Source: Tubiluchus corallicola
Taxonomy: Eukaryota > Priapulida > Priapulimorpha > Priapulimorphida > Tubiluchidae
NCBI GenBank assembly: GCA_030141605.1
Contig: JAQGDQ010000308.1
Location: forward strand, 1-64,000
Length of the DNA: 64,000 nt
Direction: 5' to 3'
Of the stretch, positions 23,328-35,271 are shown piece after piece. The notes under the pieces are model-generated. The model searched no databases, was not told the DNA's origin, and worked only from the letters and a program-made list of their open reading frames with translations. Made by a program: the position numbers and the translations under genes. Position 1 is the first letter of the stretch, and every line of letters begins with the position of its first letter.

Positions 23328-24068
23328 GAGCTTCCTTTGCATTCAAAAAAGAGTTCAGTAGTATACTCTACTACATGACATAGAGAACATTTCAGATCCC
23401 TTTTATATAGATTTTTAACATTTACTTTAAGATTTATCATGTTGAGCCTCATGGCCATAATAGCTTTCTTTTCATTAAATCTGCACCTTTCAACGTACAT
23501 TTGTCTTTCATTTCATTTTCATATTTTTTTCAAAAATTAGCTGATAATTCCTTTTGCTATTGAACCAATCTGTCAAGTATTTGTATTCACGAGTTTGTTT
23601 AATTTGGCCATTTTACGCTCAGTGTTAGTTCTTAATGAAATATTCCTTTTTCTGTCACATTAGTTGCCACGTATTTTTATATTCTCCATCTCTTGGAATG
23701 CTCTCTATGCTGCCCTAATCACCGTTTTTGCACTTCCTATATAATATATATATGACAGTCTACACGTTATCCACGTATGAAGGGGTACCAATCTCTAAAG
23801 CAAGGCCTAATATTGTCATTGGATGATACTGTATATCATAGTTATCCCTCACATAGCGTCGGTCTCATATTGGGGTGCCCTGCCTTACGTTTTCAATTAA
23901 TTTAATGCGTTTAGTAAATCCGACATATGTGGTAATTTTGGCCTTTGCTTCACAGTTGAGTTTATAAACTAATAAAGTATCACGAGAATTAAATCCTGAT
24001 TTCCATAATTGATAAATGCAATCCTGCGGCCATAGTTGGTCAAAGCACTTTTCAACATTGATCACCAA
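23141..24068 (-). pseudogene. Internally deleted LINE remnant (copy A)
   Basis: Two pieces of one non-LTR retrotransposon protein lie on the minus strand. At 24,068-23,865 there is a reverse transcriptase segment (NVEKCFDQLWPQ ... NVRQGTPI), resembling the KAFD to QG motif interval. At 23,500-23,330 there is a C-terminal Cys motif (CSLCHVVEYTTE ... C), typical of the end of many LINE ORF2 proteins. The DNA between them is non-coding and the rest of the protein is missing. A (CA)n tract has expanded within the C-terminal piece. The same remnant is present in the duplicated block at 36,656-37,580. Confidence 0.6.
23271..23327. repeat. (CA)n microsatellite
   Basis: About 19 uninterrupted CA units with flanking imperfect CGCA units. 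The equivalent site in the duplicated block (about 36,780-36,825) has only a few units, so the expansion happened after duplication. Confidence 0.95.
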
Positions 24069-24289
24069 ATAAGAGCTATAAATCCATACTCATCATTTTA
24101 TTATATTATTTTACTTGCTTGAGACGTTTTGTATAGAAAGGCAGTACGTAACATTTAATGAACCAACGATGAGTGAATCCACACTATGAATGGATAAGTA
24201 CAGAATTAAAAATTGTATTTCACTGTATAACTAGTTTTACCTCAGTGAATTTACAGCAGGTTCGACAACTAATAAATATAAATTTTTGT

Positions 24290-24765
24290 AGGTTTATAAA
24301 TTTATTTTAATTAGTAATTAGGGAATACAACATGAAACGGGGTGCTGAGCCATAGGTAAGAATGCTGTTCTAAATACTGTGAAAATAGGGAAAAATATAG
24401 AAGTTTTCTCGGATCATAATTCAGGAATTGCCTAATTTTTGAAAAAATGCTTACAATTTTACTGGTTTTATTAACAATATGTTGTATATGTGCTTTCCAT
24501 GAAACATTGTGATTTATTAATAAACCTAGATATTTTATTTATTCTGGGTTTACCAATCATGATATATTTAGTTTTGGAATAGTTTATAGAAAGCTGGTTG
24601 GCTCTCATCCATAGATCTATTTTAGCTAATTCAACATTAAGAAATTCTTCTAGGTGACTTATGTTAGTATCAGAACTGAAAAAGTTAGTATCATCAGCAA
24701 AAACTCTAGTATGTAATTGAGTATTTAAATGGAGATCATTTACGTTGAGTAATAAAAAAAGCACT
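24290..24765 (-). mobile_element. CR1/jockey-like LINE fragment
   Basis: The minus strand encodes VFADDTNFFSSDTN (the YADD-type catalytic box) and the following ...LSINYSKTKYI thumb motif. It is nearly identical to 40,310-40,780 in the longer LINE on the same strand. Both ends are abrupt: it joins the segmental duplication at 24,289 and the gypsy fragment near 24,765, producing one chimeric frame. No 3' tail is present, so this is a piece moved by rearrangement rather than a 5'-truncated insertion. Confidence 0.8.
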
Positions 24766-24858
24766 GGATCTTTCCCTGACTCTTGTCGGAGAATGTTGGC
24801 GTCCACAGGCTTGACTTGAAGACTGAGAACTTTGATGGCACACACCATGTCCATGTCT

Positions 24859-25302
24859 TCACCATTTTCCTCCCGTCAAAGTCGTGTTGTCTCCAGATGG
24901 CAAGCGACTAAGGGCATCTGCATTGCCGTGATCTGCTGTTTTCCGGTACTCGATGGTGTAGTCAAACTGGTTCAGCCACAGGGCCCACCAAGCTAGACGA
25001 TTAGTGGCAAGAAGTGGCGTCCCTTTCTTCGGTCCGAAGAGTGATGTCAGCGGCTTGTGATGAGTCACCAGTATGAAATGACGCCCGTAGAGGTACTGGT
25101 AGAATTTCCACAAGCCGAAGATGATGGCTAGGACTTCCTTATGTATTTGGCTGTAGTTCCTTTCTGCAGCTGTGAGAGACTTGGACACATTGGCAATTGG
25201 GCACTCGTTTCCGTCCGGATAGCGATGAAACAGAACAGCTCCAATTCCAATGTTGGATGCGTCACAAGCCAATCCCAGAGGCTTGTCTGGGCCGAAATAC
25301 AC
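24859..25302 (-). pseudogene. RNase H of the second gypsy element
   Basis: 147 codons of typical gypsy RNase H: LACDASNIGIGAVLF, ERNYSQIHKEVLAIIFG, THHKPLTSLFG and the end motif GNADALSRLP. The third catalytic position reads THH where TDH/TDQ is usual, so the enzyme is likely dead. It is out of frame with the preceding reverse transcriptase. Confidence 0.85.
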
Positions 25303-25389
25303 AAGGACTTGATCTCAGGATAGCACATTTTCAACAGTTCAAATACTGTTTGCTCCTCATCTCCCCACGTCAGGGGACTGTCTTCTTGG

Positions 25390-25803
25390 TCAAGCAATAA
25401 AGAGACTCTGCCGTAGTAGCCAGGTTGGGATGAACTTCCAGTAGAATTGAACCGAGCCCAAGAAAGACTTCAAGCTTGAGACATCTGTAGGAGGTGGCAT
25501 CTTCATGACTGCCTCAACCTTGGATCCTTTTGCGACTCCTTCGGCCGATAAGGTGTGTTCAAGGTATTCAACACTTGGTTGTGCGAACAAGCACTTTTTA
25601 CGACGACTTCTGAGTTCTTTGTCGTTCAGACGAGTGAGCAAGCATCTCAGGTTGCCCAGGTGGTCATTGGCATCTTGCCCGCTGACGAGCATATCTCGAA
25701 GGTCATCTCGAAGAGCGAATGGAACCGGTTGTGCCTTGTGAAAAACTGGCTTCGTGTCAGACTTGAACTTCACTTCCAGCTCGAAGTCCTTAAGACACCC
25801 CAA
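25390..25803 (-). pseudogene. Reverse transcriptase of the second gypsy element, palm deleted
   Basis: The frame passes directly from the fingers (KPVFHKAQPVPFALRDDL) to sequence that normally follows the catalytic YxDD box (LVSGQDANDHLGNLRCLLTRL). This removes roughly 150 residues with both catalytic motifs while keeping the frame. The connection region (SFLGSVQFYWKFIP) is intact. Confidence 0.8.
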
Positions 25804-25968
25804 TTCTTCTTTGAAGAGATATGGGAACTCGTCACACAGGTTGTGGCAATCTCGTTGTAGGGAAGCATAAGACGTGTAAGAGGTCGCCGGACGTCTTTAC
25901 CCCTCGCTCTTGTCTTGACTATCTATGCTTCTCAGTCCTCAAGCATTGTCCACAGAAATTCCCAGCTT

Positions 25969-26322
25969 CTAGATAACATTTCGTTCAAGCAGGTTCAGGT
26001 CAGGGATCTTGGTGACGATGTAAGGAATTGAGCTCTGTTTACCAGTCTTTGGATCCTTGGTCTGGCCCATGAAAGTTCGAAGCACTGGCAGGTCGTGCTT
26101 GCTGGCAGACTCGTAGTGATGTCTGACGTCATCCAGCTTTTGCTTTGCTAGTTGTTTCCAGACCGGCACTGAAACGAAATTTCCCGAGGTTGCAGTGTCA
26201 AGTTCCATCCTGAACTGTCCGTCTTGGATATTGACTTCAACATCCAAACTAGGAGAGTCTTTGGGAATTTCACCGAGGATCGCAGGAGCGTTGACAAGCT
26301 CATCTCTCGTGATTCTCCTCAC
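25969..26322 (-). pseudogene. Protease of the second gypsy element, altered active site
   Basis: Frame of 117 codons with RMELDTATSGNFVSVPVWKQL. This lines up with the retroviral-type aspartic protease motif D-T/S-G-A, but the Gly after DT is replaced (DTAT). The catalytic Asp is kept. It ends before the flap region is clear. Probably inactive. Confidence 0.65.
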
Positions 26323-26747
26323 GGACTTTCCAGATTTTTGGTCCAGTTTCTGTCATTGCTTCTTCATGTAAGCAGCCTCCAAATGTCCTTTCTTGTCACA
26401 GAAATGGTACTTGGCATCTTTGTAGGGACAGTCAGTCACTTTGTGGGCCTTTCCACAATGGTAGCATTTCGTATCCATGTCTGTGGAATTTGACTGCTGA
26501 TGGTTCTTTCGTTGACCCTTGTTCTGGTTCAGCTTGACTTTGTTGACAGGCCTGGTTTTGGAACCATAGATAGTTTCCTTGGCAACCTTGCCGCGTCTTC
26601 AGTCTCGGTAGGGACTTGGACAGCACGGGCGAAAGTCAGATCTTCATCCTTGATTTTGAAGATAGCCTTCAAAACAGCTTCGTTGTTGACAGAGCTTATA
26701 TAGTTCTGCCTCAGACTTCATCTTATGGGTCTTGGATATATGAAAAG

Positions 26748-27383
26748 TCACAGGTAGCAGCGTCTTGGCGTATGCGGACTGTTACTCCTGGAGAGTTTCG
26801 CCTGGCTTCTGCTGCATGTCACTCCAGAACTTGAAATGTTCTCGCACAATGAAGAGTTTCGGTCAAACTGTTCCTTCATGAAGTCCTTGTTCACAAAGTT
26901 CATAAAGTTCACAATTTCGTCTATTGTCAGTTCGTTGATATCCTTGGATGGAGACTGTTGAGTTGCTAGATTCGCCAGTTGTTTGTAGATGGCAGCAGAC
27001 TGATTTGTTAGGAAAACTCGAGCCTTGCATTGGTCAGGCACTTTGTTGGCTGCCTCGAAGGTATAAGATCTTGACCAGTAGTCAGGCCACAGTTCAGAGG
27101 TTGGATCAAAAGCAGCAAATGGTGGAATAGCATCTGTAAGTGCCGATGCTGGCAGAAGATGGGTGCTTGAGCAGGGATCCTTTTCAGGAGTTCGAGCATG
27201 AAGCAGCCTCTTCACAGCGTCCATATATTCTTTCTGCTGCTGCGCCTGCCGATCCATCTGTTCTCTCTGGATATGAATCTGCTGCGCCTGCTGATCCATC
27301 TGTTCCCTCTGGATATGAATCGGGTGCGTGAGGAGCTTGAGAAGTTCACCCATCTCCTCTGCCATAATTGCTAGGATAAACAA
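26748..27383 (-). pseudogene. Gag of the second gypsy element (broken)
   Basis: 211 codons before a frame break. Near the N-terminus is a 14-residue repeat (HIQREQMDQQAQQ, HIQREQMDRQAQQ), Gln-rich and probably helical. A capsid-like region follows (FAAFDPTSELWPDYWSRSYTFEA). The zinc knuckle CYHCGKAHKVTDC continues at about 26,480-26,420 in another frame, so at least one frameshift separates capsid from nucleocapsid. Confidence 0.75.
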
Positions 27384-27408
27384 CTGTCCACTGAGTCACC
27401 AAGGATCC

Positions 27409-27714
27409 TGTCGACTGCCCCTCTCGGAAGGCTCGTAGAGAAAACCAGAAAACACTTCTTCAAATTAAACTAGTTTATTATGCAATAATTCTACAACACA
27501 AAAATATGAAGGAGCGCGAAATGTTTACAGTAAACGTGATAATCTGGAAACGTGAAAACGAATCTGAGAATGTGAGAGAATTAGAGAATGTGCATCTAAA
27601 CTTCAGCGGCCAGCTCCGCCTTATATATCAGCGCCAGTTCGAAACTTCCAGAAAATTCCACAAGGTAAGACGATTGTTCTACTATACAATGGAACATTCC
27701 AGATCTCCACAACA
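27409..27714 (-). repeat. Putative 5' LTR of the second gypsy element
   Basis: On the minus strand it begins TGTTGTGGAG and ends GTCGACA. It contains TATATAAGG (about 27,619-27,627) and, downstream, AATAAA (27,474-27,479), in the order expected of an LTR promoter and polyadenylation signal. Just inside lies TGGTGACTCAGTGGACAG, a plausible primer site. There is no second copy to confirm the borders. Confidence 0.55.
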
Positions 27715-29285
27715 CTCACGTAACGCCATTTTATGTTAATGATAATTTTTTGGAGCCAACAAATTTAACGTAATATAGTAATCGAAAGTTATCGTAATAA
27801 ATTAAAAGAAAATTGGTATGCATCATTAAACAATCAATGCTACTTCTAATAATCACAATACAACTTGACCTATCCTTATATTATTCTTAAAGCTGATGCA
27901 AGAATGAGCAATTGTATGAATACCAGCAGAACATTCATAAAATTATAACATAGACAAATCACAACTTTCTGATACTATGCTAAATTCGTAAAGAGTTTGG
28001 CTTATTTTACTGCTTTTTAAGGAAGGAACGTAAAAAATATCATAAAGAAATCAAATGCAAAATTGGTCACAAAAACTATAACTAATGTTTTATTTTCCCA
28101 AACAGAATTCCTTAACTATTACTGCCTTCTGACTTGCTTACTATAATTTTATTGCATACAAAATGTTTTGTAATACATAGACTATAATCAAATCACAGAT
28201 ATTATTAACAACGATTAAAGTTACAATTTGGATTTACAGACTGGATGGAAATTCATATAAAAATATAGCTAAAAATGGAAAAATAGAAAATAATGCTTTT
28301 TTAACAATTTTGAATTATAAATCCACAAATGCGTACTGAATGCAACACAAAACAGCTAAACATGCAGCTACACATTTCATAAATTATTATTATAATTTAC
28401 TAACGCTCAAAGCAAGTCAAAATAGCATATATATTTATATGATAAAAATGTAACATAGCATGTACAGTAAAAGGACTTGAAAGCCATATTATTATAAAAA
28501 TAATTATACATTCATTATTAAAACTGCAATCTTAATAATAAACAATTCTGCCTTTTTTTCAAGAATTATCTGCAAATATCACAGCAGTTGAACAGAAAAA
28601 AATTAAATTATGTAAAACCAAATTAAATTTTTGACTGGTAATTTAAACACTCACACATTATAATGTGCATAATAGCAGGCTTGCCAAGCAAAATAAAGTA
28701 ACAGGAGACATTTTACAAAATCTGTGCATCATACTTTGCTTGCCTTCATATGGGCATAACAGTAGGTTTTAAAAAAATAAATTTGATATGTAACAATATT
28801 TAGTAATGATATGTAGTAAGAATCATCATTTACAACAACATGCAACCATACTTTGTGCAACAGACTAAGAGGTATATTATATATATTATACTGATATATA
28901 TATATTATTAAATTAAGCGATATATGAAAATTAAAAATGACATAAGTAACAATCAAGCTAATTTACCAAACAAAGAATGAATGTTCTGTATTACAAAACT
29001 TGCGAAAATTCCCAATTAATGCATCTGAACTTAGTACGCATACAATGTTTTTAAATGTAAACTTAATCAAAAGCTGCAAACAAGTTTAACATGCACTTAC
29101 GCAGATCTATATCAAACAAATGCACGTTAGTACAACTTTATGTACAAATAAAACAATGCACCACCTTGCCTTTTAATAAGCAAAATCCGGAAAACTGCGT
29201 TAAATACAGCAATATTTTAATTAAAATTGAAACAGTAGCCATGATAAGTAAATTTTCATACAAAGTATGTGGCAATAATTTTGAT
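27715..29285. other. 3' flank of the second ABCB gene, no gene seen
   Basis: 1.6 kb of very AT-rich DNA downstream (minus strand) of the ABCB stop at 29,286. Several minus-strand AATAAA signals occur, so part is probably 3'UTR. No frame or bounded repeat is supported. Confidence 0.5.
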
Positions 29286-31267
29286 TCAAGATGAATTAAT
29301 TCTTTGGTTAGCTGTGAGGTTGTAGTATACACCTTTCATAGCAAGTAATTCCATATGAGTCCCTATTTCTACAATAATTCCAGCATCTATTACAGTGATT
29401 TTATCAGCATGTTGCACTGTGGACAACCGATGAGCAACAATGATACACGTCCGCCCTTCTCGAGCGCAGTCTAACGCATCTTGCACAATCTGTCAATAAA
29501 CAATAACCAATGGTCAGTTGTCAGCACCTCTTAAGTAGGTTCTTTGCAAACATTGAAAAAACACAACAAATATTTATTGCAGAAGTCAACAACTACTAAA
29601 ATCAACATAAAGCAAACATGTTGAAGTTTACTTGTACAGCAAATGCAGATGCATGATTATAACAATTGTAAGACTCTGAACAGCACTTAAGGTAGCAGAT
29701 CATTAATATAAAGGATTACATAGTGTGGCTTTAAATGGCTTTAAAATTTAACAATATAAAAACGTGACTAACTCTTTACATTTTGAACTGTCAAAAATGT
29801 TGATCAATTTTGCAATGTAAGTTTTATTTGAAGTGGAATGTCAGCAACTATTTTAAGACACAATATTGTCTACTAATCTCAAATTTTTGTTAGTAATGTT
29901 GCAAGGTAATACAAATGTGCACTGGATCTTTTGGCAGCAAGTGCAGTGCCGTAAAACAAGTAACTTTGCTCATGTAGCAATCATTTTTGAGAAAATCAAG
30001 TGTTTTGCAGCACTATCCTGTAACTAAACTTGACCAGTTTTCTGTTTCCTTATGATTTGCAACAAATCCAATAGTTCCCAACAAAATCGCAATAAAATCT
30101 CTTTACTGATTTGTCTTTATATTCATGCAAAGCAGTGCGGCACATGAATTTGTTATTTTTTATCAATCTTTTATTCGTATAAAAATTTTTATACAGCAAT
30201 GTAGTTTTAGTACAAATAATTAATACAATAAAATATAATTTTTGTTAGTTATTAAAAAAAAAACAAAAGATGATGAAGTTCATATACACATTGCCATCAT
30301 GCTACATGTAGTTGCTTACACATTCATAAGGTGCTTTTCTAACTTTCCTTTTCACATTAAAATAAAAGCAAAGAGTACAACCATACTTTATTCTTAAATC
30401 AACATCAGAGTCATTCATAAAATACAACATTTTTGATATACCAAGTGATTCAGAACTTTGAATTCTGTTTAAAAATCCCAATTTACGACTGTCAATCAAA
30501 AATTTGCTGGTATGGTACCACAATAATACATAAGTAGTTTTACACTTTCATTTTGTTTAAAGTCAAATATTTTCTATATGCACAGTTCCAACTCACTCAA
30601 CTCGCATCTATAGCAGAAATGCCACCAATTTCACACCCTTAGAACAGAATAGGAAGACAATAAGAACTAATTAATGTTTTTGCCACTACTGGGTCGCGTT
30701 TGGGCCACTGTGTTGACAAAATAGCATTTAAACACGCGAAATATTTACACTTCAGTCTTATAATATCAACTGCAAAGTCTTTATCAGTTTTATACTGGTT
30801 TTACACTAGTTAACCTCAACAAAGTAACATAATAATTATTTTAACAAGATAAAACTGAACTCTATAAGCTAAGTGACCTGCCCGGCACCTACTACATGCT
30901 CACTGAGTTGCATTATCATCTGAAAGTCGACAAACATTCTGTAGTTTGAGTATGTACTGTACATACCCTGTACATGCACGTGAATGGCAATGTTTACTGT
31001 TAAAAGTGCAATAATAATAACCAATATCACGTTTTCGGCTCTTAATGGATCTTTACAGTTAAGTTGCCACTAGATAAAAGAAAATCTTATTGTGGCCAAA
31101 AATATGATAAACATTTTATAAAGCTCCTCTCACCCGTTCACTTTCTGTGTCAAGAGCTGAAGTGGCTTCATCTAGGATGAGAATGGTTGGATTACGCACT
31201 AAAGCTCGAGCTATAGCGATTCGCTGCTTCTGACCCCCAGACAGTTGTGTGCCTTTCTCACCCACAA
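29286..31267 (-). pseudogene. ABCB1-like: Second ABCB gene: last two exons only (C-terminal half of NBD2)
   Basis: Exon 31,267-31,134 encodes [20 protein letters not shown] and [17 protein letters not shown] (signature and Walker B). Exon 29,489-29,286 encodes the H-loop [16 protein letters not shown], then the C-terminus and TGA (29,286-29,288). The splice sites are good and in phase (134 nt, then 204 nt), as in vertebrate ABCB1. However, the upstream exon (phase 1) with Walker A and Q-loop is absent, and no TMD exon occurs before exon 1 at 35,891. These exons cannot belong to the gene at 793-14,412, because they lie upstream of it in the direction of transcription. I infer a tandem duplicate with a large internal deletion. 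Confidence 0.85.
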
Positions 31268-31734
31268 CTGTATTATATTGGTGCAACATAAATGTTAACT
31301 TAACATTACTATCTAAAAAACAAAAACAGATACACATACTAGAAAATGTGTTGCCATATAAAGGCAAATGCAAATATTTAATTAGATAAGCTGTCTCTAC
31401 AAGAAAAGCTAAAACATTTTAGCACAAGTTGAAATAATGATAATTACAATGTACTCTATAAGCTTTAAAATTACACAGCCATAGTTTAACTCACTATGTA
31501 TAACAAAAGATCTGATACAAATTAAGTTATCACAATTCATATTTTCAACTTGACAGGAACTAAAATACTTTCTTATAATTTAGAACTACTGTATTACAAC
31601 TCAGCATTTACATATTTAATCTCATTACAGAAACCAGTTACAGTCAAAACTTTTTATACTGCTCACTTTAAGACTGCAAAGCATTTGACATATAGTAAGT
31701 CTGGCAAGATAGTAAATCTGAGTATAAGATACTG
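31268..31734. other. No recognisable feature
   Basis: AT-rich sequence between the orphan ABCB exon and the LINE. I searched the minus strand for the missing first half of NBD2 and found nothing. Confidence 0.5.
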
Positions 31735-32160
31735 ATGGGCGACTTTAACGGTCGAGTTGGACTAGCATTATCAAATGAACAATACACATGCCTTGGAAAA
31801 TTTAGAAATGGTATTCGGAATGATCGTGGCCAAAAACTCCTGGACTTTGCATCATCACAGGGTTTAATCATTGCTAACACCCTTTTCAAGAAAAATCAGA
31901 AAAGATACTGGACCTGGGAACACCCAAACGGCAGATCAAGATCTCAGTATGACTATGTTCTCGGAAATTCTAGAGGAATTTACCTTTACAAGCTGTTCAC
32001 CAGAGTACTGCAAAACAGAATAGGAAACCAGCTAGATGGATACCAACCTCCGGAGCAAGCTGGTTTTAGACACGGTTATTCTACTTGTGATCATCTCCAC
32101 TCAGTAAATCATCTGATATCGAATTGTAAAGAATATAAAATCAAATTGAGCATTGGATAC
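31735..32160 (+). pseudogene. LINE fragment (endonuclease piece joined to RT piece)
   Basis: The first about 80 codons match the C-terminal half of an AP-type LINE endonuclease (GDFNGRVG, ANTLFKKNQKRYWTWEHPN, YDYVL). The next about 60 match reverse transcriptase fingers (YKLFTRVLQNRI ... EQAGFRHGYSTCDHL). The several hundred residues normally between them are missing, yet the frame is open. It also runs on in the same frame into the next LINE, so three unrelated segments form one 509-codon frame. Confidence 0.75.
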
Positions 32161-35100
32161 ATGAAAACACGAAAACACTGTTACACTTTTGGAGCATGGA
32201 ATGTCCGTACACTGATCGATTGTGAACAGTCTATTGAGAGAAGAACGGCAATCGTGGCTAGGGTTCTCAATGAACAAGGTGTGGACTTTGCAGCGCTCAG
32301 TGAAACGCGTCTTGAGGAAGAGTCCCAACTGTCAGAAGATGGGGCAGGTTACACCTTCTTTTGGATCGGAAGGCCACAGCAGCAACCACGTCAAGCAGGA
32401 GTCGGCTTTGCTGTGCGAACAAAGCTTGTGCAACACCTGGTCAGTCTTCCGAAAGGTATCACTGAAAGGCTTATGACAATGCGAGTGCGGCTCTCAAATG
32501 GTCATTTTGCAACGTTACTCAGTGTATATGCCCCGACGATGTCTTACCCAGATGAGGCTAAAGAGGAATTCTATGATCTGCTGTCCAGGACCATCACAAC
32601 CATCCCCTCAGGTGACAAGATCCTTCTTCTGGGGGACTTTAATGCACACGTAGGACGAAACTCTGCTGCCTGGGAGAATGTGATTGGCCATCATGGCATC
32701 GGCGCTGAAAATTCGAATGGCACATTGCTCCTGAGTCTCTGTGCTGCCCACAGGCTTGTGATCACAAACACATTGTTTCAGCAGAAGGATGCCTTCAAAA
32801 CAACCTGGATGCATGCCAGATCAAAACATTGGCATGTTTTGGACTATGTGATTGTGCGGCAGAGGGACCGACGTGATGTGCACCTCGCTAGAGCGGTTCG
32901 TTGCACCACTCCCTGGTCTGACCACCGGCTGGTCAAGGTGAAGACAGCCCTACAAGTTCCCCCAAAGGTTCGCGCAAAGTCTGCAAGAGCACCACGACTT
33001 GACTTATCGAAGCTGAAGCTGCCCACACATCGTATGTTGTTGGAGCAGAAGATATCCACGCAATTCCAAGCACAGAGTGAGATGCTGGATACCATAGCAG
33101 GCAATGTAGAGGAAGAGTGGGAACTTTTGAAAAAAATTCATATGACAGTGCTGCAGCAGCACTTGGGAAACGTCGTAGGGACAAAAACGACTGGTTTGAC
33201 CACAACGATCAGGAGATTCATGGCATACTATCCAATCTGCACGAGAAACATCTGGACTGGGTGAATGATAAGAATTGCCAAGCAAAGAAAGACAGCTACC
33301 ATCAAGAGAGGTCTGTTGCACAGGCGAGGATTAGGAAGATGAAAGATGCTTGGTGGGTTGATCGAGCCATAAGACTTCAGGATGCTGCCGACCGGCATGA
33401 TACTCGTGCCTTCTATCAAGAGCTGAAGACTGTACATGGTCCTAGTTTCAACAGATCCATGGCTGTTTTGTCAATAGATGGTAACACACTTTTCACGGAA
33501 CCAACTGCTATTGTCCAGAGATGGGCTGAACATTTCGAGCAGATTTGGAAACATCCTTCTATCATCGACGATGATGTCATCATTAACGTGCCGCAACAAC
33601 CAACAATGGAGGAACTGGCTGTGCCGATTCAGTTGGAAGAGGCGAAAGCTGCGATCAAGGCTATGAAATGTGGAAAAGCCCCTGGTGCAGATGGCATTAG
33701 CCCTGAAATCTTCAAGTATGGTGGTCCGCTTCTTGTGGAAAGGCTTTTCAAGCTTTTCAATACCATTTGGGAGGCTGAGACTGTGCCGCAGGACTTCAAA
33801 GATGCTACGATCATCCATCTATACAAGCGGAAAGGCGATCGCGCAGACTGCAACAACCACAGGGGAATATCGCTGTTGAGTATTGCTGGAAAGATTCTGG
33901 CTCAAGTAATTATACGGCGCATTAGTTCTCTCGCTGAGCAATTCCACCTAGAACGCCAGTGTGGATACAGGGCAAACCGTGGTACTGTTGACATGATCTT
34001 CGCTGTGAGGCAGTTGCAAGAAAAGTGTAGGGAGCAACATCGGGACCTCTACTTGATATTCGTGGATTTAACAAAAGCGTTTGATTCAGTCAGCAGGGAG
34101 GGACTTTGGAGACTTCTGTGTCGGACAGGATGTCCCTCAAAAATTGTCAATATAATACGCTCTTTTCACGATGGCATGCAGGCTCGTATTGTGGATGGGC
34201 ACCAGGAGTCCTCTCCGTTTGCAGTCAACAACGGTGTTAAGCAGGGATGTGTACTAGCCCCACTGCTTTTTGGAATAGTCATTGCTGCAGTAATACGCGA
34301 TGCCTACAACGAGTGCTATCGGGGTGTCGAGGTCAGGTTTCGTTACGATGGCGGCGTATTCAACCTGCGCCGCTTCAAGGCGCGAACGATGGTGTGTTAC
34401 ACCTTGATAAGAGAACTGCTGTATGCTGATGACTGTGCACTTGCCAGTCATTCCATGGAGGATGCACAATTTTTGATGGACAACTTCGCTTTATCAGCCA
34501 CCCGTTTCGGTCTGACTGTGTCTGTGAAGAAGACAGAAGTTTTAGTGCAGCCTAGACTTGGTACAAATCCTACAGCACCTGCTATAACGATCGGAGATGA
34601 AACTCTAAAGGTCGTGGATCGGTTCAGTTACCTGGGAGGCACAGTGACAAATGATTGCTCTAGTGATTGTGATATAACCACCAGAATTGGCAAGGCTGCA
34701 GCAACCTTCGGGGGCCTGTCAGGAAGACTGTGGAATACCCGGGATGTCCGCCTAGCAACGAAGATGGCAGTTTACAAGGCAGCCATTCTACCGGTGCTAC
34801 TTTACAACTGCGAAACCTGGACACTGTACCGCAAACAGGTCAAGAAGCTTGACAGTTTCCATATGCGCTGTTTACGTCGGATAGCTGGCATTCGCTGGCA
34901 GGACAGAGTGCCTAATACGGAAGTCTTGGGTTGCTGTAATGCCTGGGGCATTGAATCCCACATATTTGTGGCACGGCTCCGCTGGTCTGGTCATGTGTCC
35001 CGGATGGGTGAGGACCGTATTCCTCGGACTCTCCTGTTAGGTGAGTTGGCAGTAGGGGCAAGGAGGTTCGGTAGGCCCTTTAAGCGTTACAAAGACCAGC

Positions 35101-35271
35101 TGAAGGATACCCTGAATCAATGCAACATCCAACCAGAAAACTTCGAGGCCCTTTTCGAGTGACAGAACGCAGTGGAGAGCGCTCTGCAAGAGAGCACTGA
35201 TCAACTTTGAGCATCTACGAATAGAAGATCTCAAAGAAAAGAGGCGTCGGCGTAAGAATAATGTGCAGTGA
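32161..35271 (+). mobile_element. RTE-like LINE, endonuclease plus reverse transcriptase
   Basis: Nearly full-length. Endonuclease (about 32,161-33,010): FGAWNVRTL, LSETRLE, LLLGDFNAHVG and WSDHRLV, with the catalytic Asp and His kept. Reverse transcriptase (33,140-35,160): APGADGISPEIFKYGG, LTKAFDSVSREGLW, NNGVKQGCVLAPLLF, YADDCALAS. C-terminal part: RLRWSGHVSRMGEDRIPR. Endonuclease and RT are in different frames; the change is at a run of seven A (33,129-33,135). A second change, at TTTT near 35,152, puts the true C-terminus (DRTQWRALCKRAL ...) in another frame ending at 35,269-35,271. Such proteins are often annotated as craniofacial development protein 2-like. The RTE placement is by eye. 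Confidence 0.88.

Larger units (their letters stand above)
14270..24289 (-). repeat. Segmental duplication, copy A (interrupted by the retrotransposon)
   Basis: After removing the LTR element at 15,192-23,135, the sequence from 14,270 to 24,289 (about 2.07 kb) aligns end to end by eye with 35,749-37,802. It includes ABCB exon 1, about 0.8 kb of upstream sequence and a LINE remnant. Small differences include the (CA)n tract (23,271-23,327 here, nearly absent in copy B) and scattered substitutions. One border lies exactly at the exon 1 splice donor; the other is at a TTTTTGTAG sequence (24,289 and 37,802). Confidence 0.85.
24766..27714 (-). mobile_element. Second Ty3/gypsy element, gutted (LTR, gag, protease, partial RT, RNase H)
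   Basis: Minus-strand order: a putative 5' LTR (27,714-27,409), gag, zinc knuckle, protease, reverse transcriptase with the centre deleted, and RNase H, ending at 24,859. Integrase and the 3' LTR are absent, cut off by the LINE fragment. Here RNase H directly follows reverse transcriptase in the ordinary gypsy order. It is not related closely to the Gmr1-like element next to it: gag, protease and RNase H differ throughout. Confidence 0.85.

Noticed and set aside
29286-31267. NBD2 exons as the missing 3' end of the ABCB1-like gene at 793-14,412
   Set aside because: Both are on the minus strand, so the 3' end of that gene must be to the left of 793. These exons lie upstream of its exon 1.
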